Positions 15,868 through 24,088 of a stretch of 64,000 nucleotides of DNA are shown in pieces. The notes below the pieces were generated by a model. It made no database searches and was not told where the DNA came from. It saw only the letters and a list, made by a program, of their open reading frames with translations. This stretch comes from Thermoanaerobaculia bacterium (GTDB lineage Bacteria > Acidobacteriota > Thermoanaerobaculia > Multivoradales > J023). The stretch is taken from contig JAUIJL010000017.1 of the NCBI GenBank assembly GCA_030431255.1, forward strand, positions 153,285 to 217,284. The letters run 5' to 3'. The stretch's first letter is position 1. Each line of letters opens with the position of its first letter. The position numbers and the translations under genes are program-made.

Positions 15868-18093
15868 TTGAGCGGCGAAAATGGTGCGGGGCGTACCCTC
15901 GGATTGATGGGCGCGACAACGGTCGGCGTCGGCGCGATTGTCGGCGGCGGTATTTTGGCGTTGGCCGGCGTGGCTTTTGCCACCACCGGACCGAGCGCGG
16001 TGGTGGCTTTCACCCTCAACGGGATCATCGCCCTCTTGACCGCCTTGGTCTTCGCCGAAATGGCGTCTTCGTTTCCCGAATCCGGGGGCACCTATACCTT
16101 CGCCAAGAAGGTGCTTTCGGTTGAGGCGGCATTCATCGTCGGCTGGGTGGTTTGGTTTGCCTCCATCGTCGCCGCGGTGCTCTACGCCTTGGGCTTCGCC
16201 GCTTTCGGCCAAATCTTCATTGTCGAGGTGTGGGCGGGTTTCTTGGGTGAAGCCCCCACCTGGATTTCCACCGACGGCTTTGCCATGGCGCTCGCCATCG
16301 GCTCGACCCTCTTTTACACCTTCGGCTTGGTGCGCAAACAAGGGGGCGGGGGTCAGTGGGAGACCGTGGGCAAGGTGGTGGTCTTCTGCGCCTTGATCGC
16401 GGCCGGGCTGTGGGTGTTGCCGTCGCGGGATCCGGCCCAAACGGTCGCCCAGCTCAAACCGTTTTTCGCCGCCGGCGGTATGGGATTGCTGCAGGCGATG
16501 GGTTATACCTTCATCGCCCTCCAGGGTTTCGATTTGATCGCCGCGGTGGGTGGGGAGGTCAAAGATCCCGCGCGGAATTTGCCGCGAGCGATGATCGGCT
16601 CGTTGGTGATCGCGCTCTTGATCTATGTGCCGTTGCTGCTGTTGGTGGCGACGGTGGGGGTGGCACCGGGCGGCTCGATCCAGCAGATCGCCGCGGGGGA
16701 TCCCGAAGCGGTGGTGGCCATCGCCGCGGAGCAATTCTTGGGGCGCACCGGTTTTTGGTTGGTGATCGTGGCCGCCCTTTTGTCCATGATGTCCGCCCTC
16801 CAGGCCAATCTGCTGGCGGCTTCTCACATCGCCCTGGCGATGGCCAAGGATCGCAACCTTCCCGGGCGTTTGCGTCGTCTCCACCCCAGCCGGGGCACGC
16901 CCGTAGCCGCCGTGTTGGCCACCTCCGCCACAGTGATCGTGATCCTAGCGGTGGTGGCCGATGTCGCCGCGGCCGGCGCCATGTCGAGCTTGATCTTCTT
17001 GCTCTCCTTTACCCTGGCCCATTGGATGGGCATCTTGGTGCGTCGGCGTGGCGGAGGCCAGGAAGGCGCCTTCTTGTTGCCGTTTTTTCCGGTGGTGCCG
17101 GTGGTCGGCGGCTTGGCGTGTTTGGGCCTCGCGGTCTTCCAAGGGGTTGCGGTGCCGTCGGCCGGAGGTATCGCGGCCGGCTGGCTGGCCTTGGGCGGAG
17201 CGCTCTACGCCTTGGTCTTCTCCCGTCGAGCGCGGGTAGCGGATGCCGCCGCCGAAGCCTTAGACCCCCAATTGGTGCGGTTGCGCGGACGCAATCCGCT
17301 GGTGTTGGTGCCGATCGCCAATCCCGCCAGCGCCCGCTCCATGGTCAACCTCGCCAGCTCGTTGGCGCCACCGGTGGTGGGCAAGGTGCTTCTACTCTAC
17401 GTGGTGAGGACCCCCGAGCGGTGGTCGGAGGGGGAGATGCCCGCCCAATTGGTATACGCCCAACAGGTCCTCGGACGGGCCCTCTGCGCTTCGTTTTCCG
17501 CGGATTTCTCACCCCAAGCCTTGACCACCGTGGCCGACGAGCCGTGGCGGGAGATCTGCCGGGTGGCCCGAACCTACCAATGCGAGGGCTTGCTCCTGGG
17601 GCTCGGCGATTTGGGCAAGGACGACGGTCCGGGCGAGGAAAAACTGGAGTGGCTCCTAAGCGAGGTGAGCTCCGATGTGGTGTTGTTGGGGGCCGCGGAG
17701 GAGTGGCGCTTGGATAGGGTCAAGCGAGTGTTGGTGCCCGTGGGCGGACGCCGGGACCAGAGCCATCTGCGAGCCCGCTTGCTGGGCAGCCTGTGTCGAG
17801 AATATGACCTGGAAGTCGTATTTTTCGGCATCGTCGATCCGGATTCCGGTGACGCCAAGGCCTTGGAGACGGATCTGCGGGAGCTGGCGGAAGACGAGGC
17901 TCCCGGCAGCTCGCGGCTCGAAATCGTGCATCGCAAAGACGTGGCGGATGCGGTGGTGGCGGCGGCCCAGGATGCGGATTTGGTCATCCTCGGCCTGCGT
18001 CGAGAAGGTCGACGGGGCAAAACCATCGGGGAGATCCCCGTGCGGGTGGCGCGGGAAGCCGGCACGGCAGTCCTGATGATCGGTCAGCGCTGA
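15868..18093 (+). CDS. APC-superfamily amino acid permease fused to universal stress domains
   Basis: This 741-residue protein has an N-terminal amino acid/polyamine/organocation permease (about residues 10-470). It begins LGLMGATTVGVGAIVGGGILAL, the conserved first helix with its unwound Gly motif, and continues with ALVFAEMASSFPESGGTYTFAKK. The C-terminal 260 residues form two UspA-like domains (LVLVPIANPASARSMVNLA, KRVLVPVGGRRDQSH, ADLVILGLRREGRRG), likely nucleotide-binding and regulatory. I chose TTG at 15868 because GGAG lies five bases before it; a GTG at 15811 in the same frame would overlap the divergent antiporter start. Permease-USP fusions are known in bacteria. The transported amino acid is unknown. 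The pairing with the antiporter suggests osmotic or pH homeostasis. Confidence 0.91.
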   Translation: MSGENGAGRTLGLMGATTVGVGAIVGGGILALAGVAFATTGPSAVVAFTLNGIIALLTALVFAEMASSFPESGGTYTFAKKVLSVEAAFIVGWVVWFASIVAAVLYALGFAAFGQIFIVEVWAGFLGEAPTWISTDGFAMALAIGSTLFYTFGLVRKQGGGGQWETVGKVVVFCALIAAGLWVLPSRDPAQTVAQLKPFFAAGGMGLLQAMGYTFIALQGFDLIAAVGGEVKDPARNLPRAMIGSLVIALLIYVPLLLLVATVGVAPGGSIQQIAAGDPEAVVAIAAEQFLGRTGFWLVIVAALLSMMSALQANLLAASHIALAMAKDRNLPGRLRRLHPSRGTPVAAVLATSATVIVILAVVADVAAAGAMSSLIFLLSFTLAHWMGILVRRRGGGQEGAFLLPFFPVVPVVGGLACLGLAVFQGVAVPSAGGIAAGWLALGGALYALVFSRRARVADAAAEALDPQLVRLRGRNPLVLVPIANPASARSMVNLASSLAPPVVGKVLLLYVVRTPERWSEGEMPAQLVYAQQVLGRALCASFSADFSPQALTTVADEPWREICRVARTYQCEGLLLGLGDLGKDDGPGEEKLEWLLSEVSSDVVLLGAAEEWRLDRVKRVLVPVGGRRDQSHLRARLLGSLCREYDLEVVFFGIVDPDSGDAKALETDLRELAEDEAPGSSRLEIVHRKDVADAVVAAAQDADLVILGLRREGRRGKTIGEIPVRVAREAGTAVLMIGQR

Positions 18094-18256
18094 TCGCCGT
18101 CGGGCTCTCTTCGTCCGCTCCGCCGGCTCGGCTTGCAGAATTTTGGTGGATCCCCATAAATACGGCTCAGCGTTTTGAGCTTCGTAAGGTTGCGGCGGTT
18201 AACGTTGGCCTGCCTTCGGCTTATCTCCGCTTCTCAGAGGTCAACGTTGGAGTCTT

Positions 18257-19435
18257 ATGATGGGAATGCTCTCTTGGACCGTCGCCTTGCTGCTTGCCGC
18301 CGCCGTGTCCGCCGCCCCGGCACCCTCGAAAGCCTCAGCGCAGCTGGATCGCGGCGCGGAAGCCTTCCATCCCCAGGATCTCGCCCCGGATTTCTTCGCC
18401 GAATCCGTCGCCACCTTTAGAAATCCCCACACCAACGCCGACTGCACGGGTTTCGAGCAACCGAATTATTGCTGCACGGGTTTCGGCACCGGCACCTGCG
18501 ATCAGCCGGTGGAGAGCTTCCGCCTCGCCACGTGCACCACCCGAAATAGGGATTGTGTGTCCGCGGGCAATCCCAACGCCTGCTGCACGGGCTTCCGCAC
18601 CGGTTCCTGCTGTTACGAGGAGCTCGACACCGACAACGGTGGATTGGGCTCCAGCTATTGCCCGTTGTCGGTCTGTCCCGACGGCTGTGTCAGCCAATGG
18701 GTGGAGCAAAGCGGTTATAAATCGTCGGTCGCTTCCCATCCGATCACCGGCCGCACCCTCGAGCAGGACGATTTGGAAAAACCTTGTTACGTGGCGGATT
18801 GCATCAATGGTCATGCCTGCCTGCAAGGCCACGGTCAATGGCTCGAGCCGGGATACCCCGTGGCGAGCCAGCCGGAGCACGACGCCACCCTGGAAATCGA
18901 GCCGGCCGATCGGGTGGGCGAGTTTCTTCAATGTCCCGGCACCTTCTACGTCGCCCAATTGGTGAAGATCGTTCCCCAAACCCAAGACCATCGACTCTTG
19001 GCCGGGTTCACCAAGCTGCTGAAAGACACGGGAGCGTTGCAATTTCGCCCCTTTAGCGGTGGCACGGTGGTATCCGTCGACCAGGTCTTTCCGGTTTTCG
19101 ATGCGTGGTATTTCATCGAGCTTCAGCGCAACCCCAACAACTCCATGCGGGTGTGGGTCAACGGCGAGGACAAGACCCGCTCTCCGACCCTCACCAACAC
19201 CACCGTCACCGCTTGGTCGACCCAAAGCTTCTGTGAGTCAAAGACCTGCGACACCTTCGACAACCAGGAGTTCCAGGGTCAGGCGGCCCTGCTCTTCTAC
19301 AAATGCGGTGCCCTGCCCTCGGCATTGGATCGCGCCGACATGAACGCCTACGTGCTCGAAACCTTTACGCAGGCCGTTTTCGAAAATGGTTTCGAATCGG
19401 GTGACGCGTCGGGTTGGTCACGGACAGCTCCCTAG
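18257..19435 (+). CDS. Cys-rich exported protein with C-terminal GFESGD..W tag
   Basis: This 392-residue protein starts with a signal peptide (LSWTVALLLAAAVSAAPA). Its N-terminal third holds three Cys-rich repeats of the type CTGFxxPNYCCTGFGTGTC and NPNACCTGFRTGSC, spaced about 20-40 residues apart. A middle domain (about 215-350) with FYVAQLVKI, AWYFIELQRNPNNSMRVWVNGE resembles a LamG/concanavalin-like jelly roll. The protein ends with VFENGFESGDASGWSRTAP, a motif shared with the C-termini of the proteins at 41108 and 43818. Two ATGs are adjacent (18257, 18260) behind GGAG. I do not know a function. Secretion, disulfides and a shared C-terminal tag suggest a surface or extracellular role. 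Confidence 0.78.
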   Translation: MMGMLSWTVALLLAAAVSAAPAPSKASAQLDRGAEAFHPQDLAPDFFAESVATFRNPHTNADCTGFEQPNYCCTGFGTGTCDQPVESFRLATCTTRNRDCVSAGNPNACCTGFRTGSCCYEELDTDNGGLGSSYCPLSVCPDGCVSQWVEQSGYKSSVASHPITGRTLEQDDLEKPCYVADCINGHACLQGHGQWLEPGYPVASQPEHDATLEIEPADRVGEFLQCPGTFYVAQLVKIVPQTQDHRLLAGFTKLLKDTGALQFRPFSGGTVVSVDQVFPVFDAWYFIELQRNPNNSMRVWVNGEDKTRSPTLTNTTVTAWSTQSFCESKTCDTFDNQEFQGQAALLFYKCGALPSALDRADMNAYVLETFTQAVFENGFESGDASGWSRTAP

Positions 19436-19480
19436 CTCGAGATTTCCGCCGTGCCCGAAAGGATCCGTCGCTGAGGTCAG

Positions 19481-19525
19481 GACGAGGTCAAGACGGACGA
19501 GGTCAGGACGGACGAGGTCAGGACG
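19481..19525. repeat. 15-bp tandem repeat, three units
   Basis: Three head-to-tail units of GACGAGGTCAGGACG (the first with one change) lie downstream of the subtilase gene, overlapping its stop codon and last codons. No spacers, so not a CRISPR. Confidence 0.85.
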
Positions 19526-20834
19526 GATCGGTTTCGTTTTGCGCGCTCGGGGGTAAGACACACGCTTGGCGTTGGTCGAGGGTCTCGCCGACCGCCGCGC
19601 AGGCGTCGACCACCAGCCGTCGATCCAAGGGTTTGGCGGTGGCTCGTAGCAGGGCTTCGAGTTGCTCGGGGCTCAGGTCGCGACGGTTTTCGAGCAGAAG
19701 AGCTACCACTCCGGAGACTTGGGCGGCGGCCATGGACGAGCCGGAGAAGAAGTCGAAGGCTCCGCCGGGGGTGGTGGCGAGGATTTCTTCGCCCGGGGCC
19801 GCCAGCCATGACGTTTCCGACGGGGGCGCTCGGGTCGGCTCGGCTGCAAGGCCTTCGGGTCCGAGGGGAGCTGCGGCCACGGCGAGCACGGTGTCCAAGG
19901 AAGCGGGAAACATGGGCTGCGCGGGCTCTCGTCCGGCGGCGGCCACCACGGCGATGCCTTTGGCGTGGGCGGCATCCAGCAGCTTCTCGAGAATCGAGTC
20001 GCCCGGTCCTCCGAGGCTCATATTGATCACTTGCGAGTCGTTGACGATGGCGAAGTCGAGGGCCAGGGCCAGGGTGTAGCTGTCACAGGAAGCCTTGGCC
20101 GGATTGCCGGCGAGGGACCAACACGCCTTGAGCAACATCAAATCGACCCGCGGCGCCACACCGACGATGCCGAAGCCGTTGTCGGCCGCTGCGGCGATCA
20201 AGCCGGCGACGGCGGTACCGTGTCGATCGGCGGTAAAGCCGTCGGGTCGTCGCACGAAATCGCGGGCCAGGCTGACCCTGCCGTGAAGCTCGGGGTGCTG
20301 GAGGTCGGCTCCGGTGTCGATCACCGCGACTTTGACCGCTTGGCCGGTGGCCAATGTGTGGGCCGCGTCCAGCGCCAAGGTGTCCGCGGCGTGCTGGAGG
20401 TGGCGATAGGGCTCCTTGGGACTCCGACTTGCCGGCGATGGGGCCGAACCGCCCTGAGTCTCGTAGTGATGGATCGGCTCGACGGTGTCGATTCGAGGAT
20501 CCCCGGCGATGGATCGCACGACACTGTGTAAGGGGCGTCGGGTCCGGGAGGTGAAGACCACACAACGCTGACCCAACGACTCCATCTGCCAAGCGGCCAC
20601 CACATTCAGGGAATGAGCGCCCGCCAGCTCCCGGGTGACGCGATCCAAATATCGCGGCGGGGCCGGCGGCAGAACCACCAACAGGCGGGGGTCTTGCGCG
20701 GGATCGCCGTCCGCCGCGGTGGGATCTGGGGCCGGACCCGTCGACGGCGGTCCGCTGGAAGCACAGCCCGTCACCAGGAGCAAAGTCGCGGCGAAGATGC
20801 ATGCGAGCATCGCGTGGTGTGTTGAGGGCTTCAT
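19518..20834 (-). CDS. subtilisin-like serine protease (S8) lipoprotein
   Basis: This 438-residue exported lipoprotein has a lipobox LLVTGC with Cys24. A propeptide-like I9-type domain spans about residues 50-125. The S8 catalytic domain has Asp173 (VIDTGAD), His205 (DRHGTAVAGLIA) and Ser367 (FFSGSSMAAAQVSG). The usual oxyanion-hole Asn in the AAGN motif is replaced: the sequence reads VVAAAGREP, with Arg302 in its place, so catalysis may be reduced or altered. Its ATG overlaps the stop of the anti-sigma gene by four bases, making a sigma/anti-sigma/protease operon. The protease might process envelope proteins or the anti-sigma factor itself. The family is certain; activity is uncertain because of the oxyanion change. 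Confidence 0.93.
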   Translation of the reverse strand: MKPSTHHAMLACIFAATLLLVTGCASSGPPSTGPAPDPTAADGDPAQDPRLLVVLPPAPPRYLDRVTRELAGAHSLNVVAAWQMESLGQRCVVFTSRTRRPLHSVVRSIAGDPRIDTVEPIHHYETQGGSAPSPASRSPKEPYRHLQHAADTLALDAAHTLATGQAVKVAVIDTGADLQHPELHGRVSLARDFVRRPDGFTADRHGTAVAGLIAAAADNGFGIVGVAPRVDLMLLKACWSLAGNPAKASCDSYTLALALDFAIVNDSQVINMSLGGPGDSILEKLLDAAHAKGIAVVAAAGREPAQPMFPASLDTVLAVAAAPLGPEGLAAEPTRAPPSETSWLAAPGEEILATTPGGAFDFFSGSSMAAAQVSGVVALLLENRRDLSPEQLEALLRATAKPLDRRLVVDACAAVGETLDQRQACVLPPSAQNETDPS

Positions 20835-21619
20835 GGTGCCGGCATCGATTTGGGTTCAGCGAAGGTGGTCTCGGGGTTGGCGCGCAGGGTGGTCAGGGCT
20901 CGCTCGAGGCCGTCACCGTGCCCGGTCTCCGGGGTGTCCGACGGGGTCTCCAAGGTCTCCAAGGTCCCCAAAGTCCCCAAGGCCACGGACCAGACGCCGA
21001 GCGCCGAGGGACCTCCGACAATCTGACCATCGACGGATCGAAGAATCGCTTGCATCCTTTGGATCGACGTCTCGGGTTGGAAGGCGATGGTCACTTGCGT
21101 CGAGTGCACCGGCGGTTTCGTTCCGCCCGGCTCCTCGGTCCCGTCGGAGAGGGTTTGATAAGTGCCTGGCACCGGTTTCAGGAGCAGGGGTCGAAGCATG
21201 AATCCGACCATCACCGCCAAGACGAGACCGGCGGCCAGGGCGAGAGTCATCCTTTGGGGGCGGGCGGTGCTCAGCCCACGATCGAGGCGCGGAGCTCCCA
21301 CGGCTTCCGCGGTAGTGGCCGGCGGTTGGGCGTGATCGATGCGACGCATCACCGACGCCAAGCTGCTTTCGACGTCGAGGGGCGAGGTGGCAGAGGCGGC
21401 GGTGTCGTCCATCGCGGTGACGTCTAGGGCGCCCCTCAGCTCCGAGATGAAGAGTAGCTCCTGTCGGCATTCGGCACAGCGATCCAAATGGGCCAGCAAT
21501 CGTCGTCGAAGGCTCGGCTCTAGATCCTCTTGGGGTAGCCAGGGCAGGTAGCTCATGGCCTGCTCGTGGTCCAAGGGCGAAATCGAAGGATCAAAAGGCG
21601 ATGGGGCGGTTGGCGGCAT
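20831..21619 (-). CDS. zinc-finger membrane anti-sigma factor
   Basis: This 262-residue anti-sigma factor has an N-terminal ZAS domain with HLDRCAEC (HxxxCxxC) near residues 44-51. A single transmembrane helix follows near 127-146 (LALAAGLVLAVMVGFML). The outer domain contains VTIAFQPETSIQRMQAIL and VDGQIVGGPSALGVWSV, which looks like the beta-alpha-beta I9-type fold also present in the partner protease's propeptide region. A nine-base repeat (20946-20981) codes a TLGTLETLE stretch. ATG 21619 is chosen over longer frames because these overlap the sigma gene. It lies 14 bases after the ECF sigma gene and overlaps the subtilase by four bases. Sequestration of that sigma factor is a strong inference. 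Confidence 0.85.
   Translation of the reverse strand: MPPTAPSPFDPSISPLDHEQAMSYLPWLPQEDLEPSLRRRLLAHLDRCAECRQELLFISELRGALDVTAMDDTAASATSPLDVESSLASVMRRIDHAQPPATTAEAVGAPRLDRGLSTARPQRMTLALAAGLVLAVMVGFMLRPLLLKPVPGTYQTLSDGTEEPGGTKPPVHSTQVTIAFQPETSIQRMQAILRSVDGQIVGGPSALGVWSVALGTLGTLETLETPSDTPETGHGDGLERALTTLRANPETTFAEPKSMPAP
20946..20981. repeat. 9-bp tandem repeat, four units, in coding sequence
   Basis: Four units of GTCTCCAAG/GTCCCCAAR, in frame in the anti-sigma gene, coding repeated Thr-Leu-Glu/Gly. Confidence 0.8.
21160..21175. repeat. dispersed GAAGTGCC-type palindrome, copy 2
   Basis: AAGTGCCTGGCACCGG, inside the anti-sigma gene, matches the reverse complement of the intergenic copy at 631-647. 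As coding sequence it gives PVPGTY. The match may be chance. Confidence 0.3.
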
Positions 21620-21633
21620 GCTGTTTCTCCGCG

Positions 21634-22218
21634 TCAAGTGATCGACCAGCCGAGGCGGGGCAGGATGCGTCGGAGTCGTTCGCGGGCGTGGAACATTCGG
21701 GTCTTCACGGTATTTAAGGGACAGTCGAGGATGTCGGCGATTTCTCGATAGGAGCGTTCCTCGAAGAAGGTCAGCTCGAGCACCACGCGGTGCTCCGGCG
21801 AAAGCTTGGCCATGGCGTTTTCCAACGACAAACGCAGCTCCCGGTTGGCCAGGGCGCGGTCCTCGGCACCGCCTTCCGGCAGTCGACCGTCGTCGGTCAG
21901 GCTGAGGTTGCTGGACTTCTGAAGGGACTTCATGGCCTGTCGGTAGGTGATACCGAAGATCCAGCTGGAAACCTTGGACCGACCCTGGAAGGCCGCCGCG
22001 TCTCTCCACACCACGAACATCACCTCTTGAATGACCTCCTCAGCTTGTTCGGGAGCCGAAACCCAGCGGCGGGCGAAACCCAGAAGCCGGGGATAGTAGC
22101 GGCGGTAGAGGGTTTCGAAAGCGCGACGATCCTGCCGAGCCACCGCCTCGATCAAGACGCTGTCGGTGAACGAGCCGTGCTTTGGCCCAAAGCCGGGACT
22201 ATTTTGGGTCGACGACAT
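21634..22218 (-). CDS. ECF sigma factor
   Basis: This 194-residue ECF sigma factor has region 2 in AFETLYRRYYPRLLGFARRWV, EQAEEVIQEVMFVVWRD and VSSWIFGITYRQAMKSL. Region 4 is in LSPEHRVVLELTFFEERSYREIADILDCPLNTVKTRMFHARERL, a clear helix-turn-helix. ATG 22218 is preferred to an upstream TTG because AAGGAA lies before it and its N-terminus is the natural length. It heads an operon with a ZAS anti-sigma factor (14 bases downstream) and a subtilase. Upstream is a stretch containing 15/16-bp repeats and no other gene, so its promoter must lie within 22219-22330. The regulated function is probably envelope stress; this is an inference from the protease partner. Confidence 0.94.
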   Translation of the reverse strand: MSSTQNSPGFGPKHGSFTDSVLIEAVARQDRRAFETLYRRYYPRLLGFARRWVSAPEQAEEVIQEVMFVVWRDAAAFQGRSKVSSWIFGITYRQAMKSLQKSSNLSLTDDGRLPEGGAEDRALANRELRLSLENAMAKLSPEHRVVLELTFFEERSYREIADILDCPLNTVKTRMFHARERLRRILPRLGWSIT

Positions 22219-22315
22219 GGTCGATGGGTATTCCTTTTGAGTCCTCTCGAGAGTATGTACCCGCAAAGGTCTCGTGGGTTCAAAAAACCTTCACTGCGTT
22301 TTCGCCGCTGCCTCT

Positions 22316-22393
22316 GAGGCAGCAGGTCTTCGAGGTAGCAGGTTTCGAGGTAGCAGGTCTTCGAGGTAGCAGGTTTCGAGGTAGCAGGTCTTC
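22316..22393. repeat. alternating 15/16-bp tandem repeat
   Basis: Five units alternate between GAGGTAGCAGGTCTTC (16) and GAGGTAGCAGGTTTC (15), giving a 31-bp higher-order unit repeated two and a half times. The tract lies in the 390-base gap between the divergent sigma and cupredoxin genes. No gene is seen there. The tract could influence promoter spacing. Confidence 0.88.
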
Positions 22394-22608
22394 TGTGGTG
22401 TCGGGTTTTCCGTGGTTGCAGGCTTCGAAGAGGCCAAGAGGCCAAAGAAATCTGGCCTCGGTCGGTTTGACCTGTAGGATGTCGGAAGCTCACATGAACC
22501 TTTTCGGCAGCTCACGGCACCTACTTATGTGTCTTGATACCCCACTTCTCGACGAGCCGGGCCCGATGAGCCGGGTCCTGGGCTGCCGCATCAACCACGG
22601 AGATGTCC

Positions 22609-24078
22609 ATGTCGGATCGAAACCCCACCTCGTTCTTTTCAACCCTCGCCCTGAATCTCGGCCTCATAGTGTCGACCTTCGGCCTTCTCGTGCTGTCGAG
22701 CTCGGCCATGGCCGCCAATCACTCCGTGCAGGTCATGCCCAACAACACGTTCAGCCCACAGAACCTGACCATCGAGTCGGGCGACACGGTGACCTGGACC
22801 AACAACGGTGGATTCCACAATGTGGAGGCGTCGGACGGCAGCTTCCGCTGCGCCAACGGCTGCGACGGCCAAGGGGGCGACGGCGCGCCGGCCTCCAATG
22901 CCTGGAGCTTTACCTTGACGTTCAACACGGTGGGTACCACCAATTATGTGTGCATCGTGCACGCGGCCCAGGGCATGACCGGCTCGATCACCGTCACCGG
23001 TGGCGGCGGTAATGACGCGCCCGGTGATATTCGGCTGGGGACGGCGAGCCAGCAGCGCTCGGAGTCCGCCGGCTCGTTCAGCTTTGAGGTCCAACGGGTC
23101 GGTGGCGACGACGGCGCGGTGAACGTGACCTATATGACGGCCGACGGCACGGCCACCGCCGGCTCCGACTACACCGCCAGCTCGGGCACGGTGGCTTGGC
23201 CCGACAACGACGACAATCCCCGGATCATCACCATTCCCATCCTCAACGACACCGAGGACGAGAGCAACGAAACTCTGACCGTGATGTTGTCCAATCCCAC
23301 CGGTGGCGCCGGGCTCGGCAGCCCGTCGGCGGCGACCTTGACGATCACCGACGACGATGACCCGCAGACGGACCAACCCGGCACGCTGACCTTCTCGTCC
23401 AACGCCTATTCGGTGTCGGAAGGCGGCGGCAGCGCCACGATTCAAGTCCAGCGCAACAACGGCACGGACGGCGCCGTGGGCGTGAGCTACAGCACCGCCG
23501 ACGGATCGGCCGCGTCGGGCAGCGATTACGTCACCAGCTCGGGCACCCTCAGCTGGGCCGATGGCGACGGCAGCACCAAGACCTTCACGGTGGATCTCAT
23601 CGACGATGAGCTGGAAGAAGGCACGGAAACCGTCAATCTCACCCTGTCGAACGCCACCGGCGGCGCTTCTTTGGGCACCACCGCCGCCACCCTGAGCGTG
23701 ACAGACAACGATGTCGATGCGGATTGTGTGGCCGACGCGGACACCCTCTGTCTCGGTGTCGACGGCAGGTTCAGAGCCGAGATCGTGTGGCGGGCGCCCG
23801 GCGGCAATCCCCAGAACGGCCAGAGTGTGGACGTGGGGCGTCAGGATTCCGGGCTGTTCTACTTCTTCGACGAGAACAACATCGAGATGTTGCTCAAGGT
23901 GTTGAACGGGTGCGGCATCAACCAACGGTACTGGGTCTTCTACGCCGCCACCACCGACGTGGAATTCGAGCTGACCGTCACCGATACCTTGACCGCCACC
24001 CAAGCGACGTACTCCAACGAGCTGGGCAATCCAGCACCGCCGGTGCTCGATACGAACGCCTTCGCCACCTGCCCTTGA
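22609..24078 (+). CDS. exported cupredoxin with two Calx-beta domains
   Basis: This 489-residue protein has a signal peptide ending near MAANHS. Residues about 35-130 form a plastocyanin-like cupredoxin with type 1 copper ligands: His in GGFHNV, and CxxHxxxxM in VCIVHAAQGM. Two Calx-beta domains follow (about 145-255 and 262-370), each with TADGTA/TADGSA, GSDYTASSGTV and a terminal TDDDD/TDNDV. The last 115 residues (CLGVDGRFRAEIVWR, QDSGLFYFFDENNIEMLLKVLNGC, FYAATTDVEFELTVTDT) form a domain I have seen attached to many exported proteins, without a known function. ATG 22609 has GGAG six bases upstream; an ATG two codons earlier is too close to it. The outer-membrane-like gene follows 10 bases later, so they are likely partners. 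Confidence 0.9.
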   Translation: MSDRNPTSFFSTLALNLGLIVSTFGLLVLSSSAMAANHSVQVMPNNTFSPQNLTIESGDTVTWTNNGGFHNVEASDGSFRCANGCDGQGGDGAPASNAWSFTLTFNTVGTTNYVCIVHAAQGMTGSITVTGGGGNDAPGDIRLGTASQQRSESAGSFSFEVQRVGGDDGAVNVTYMTADGTATAGSDYTASSGTVAWPDNDDNPRIITIPILNDTEDESNETLTVMLSNPTGGAGLGSPSAATLTITDDDDPQTDQPGTLTFSSNAYSVSEGGGSATIQVQRNNGTDGAVGVSYSTADGSAASGSDYVTSSGTLSWADGDGSTKTFTVDLIDDELEEGTETVNLTLSNATGGASLGTTAATLSVTDNDVDADCVADADTLCLGVDGRFRAEIVWRAPGGNPQNGQSVDVGRQDSGLFYFFDENNIEMLLKVLNGCGINQRYWVFYAATTDVEFELTVTDTLTATQATYSNELGNPAPPVLDTNAFATCP

Positions 24079-24088
24079 GCACCGCGAT

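Noticed and set aside
22316..22393. Possible CRISPR-like repeats.
   Set aside because: The units are contiguous with no spacers and only 15-16 bp long; they are tandem repeats.
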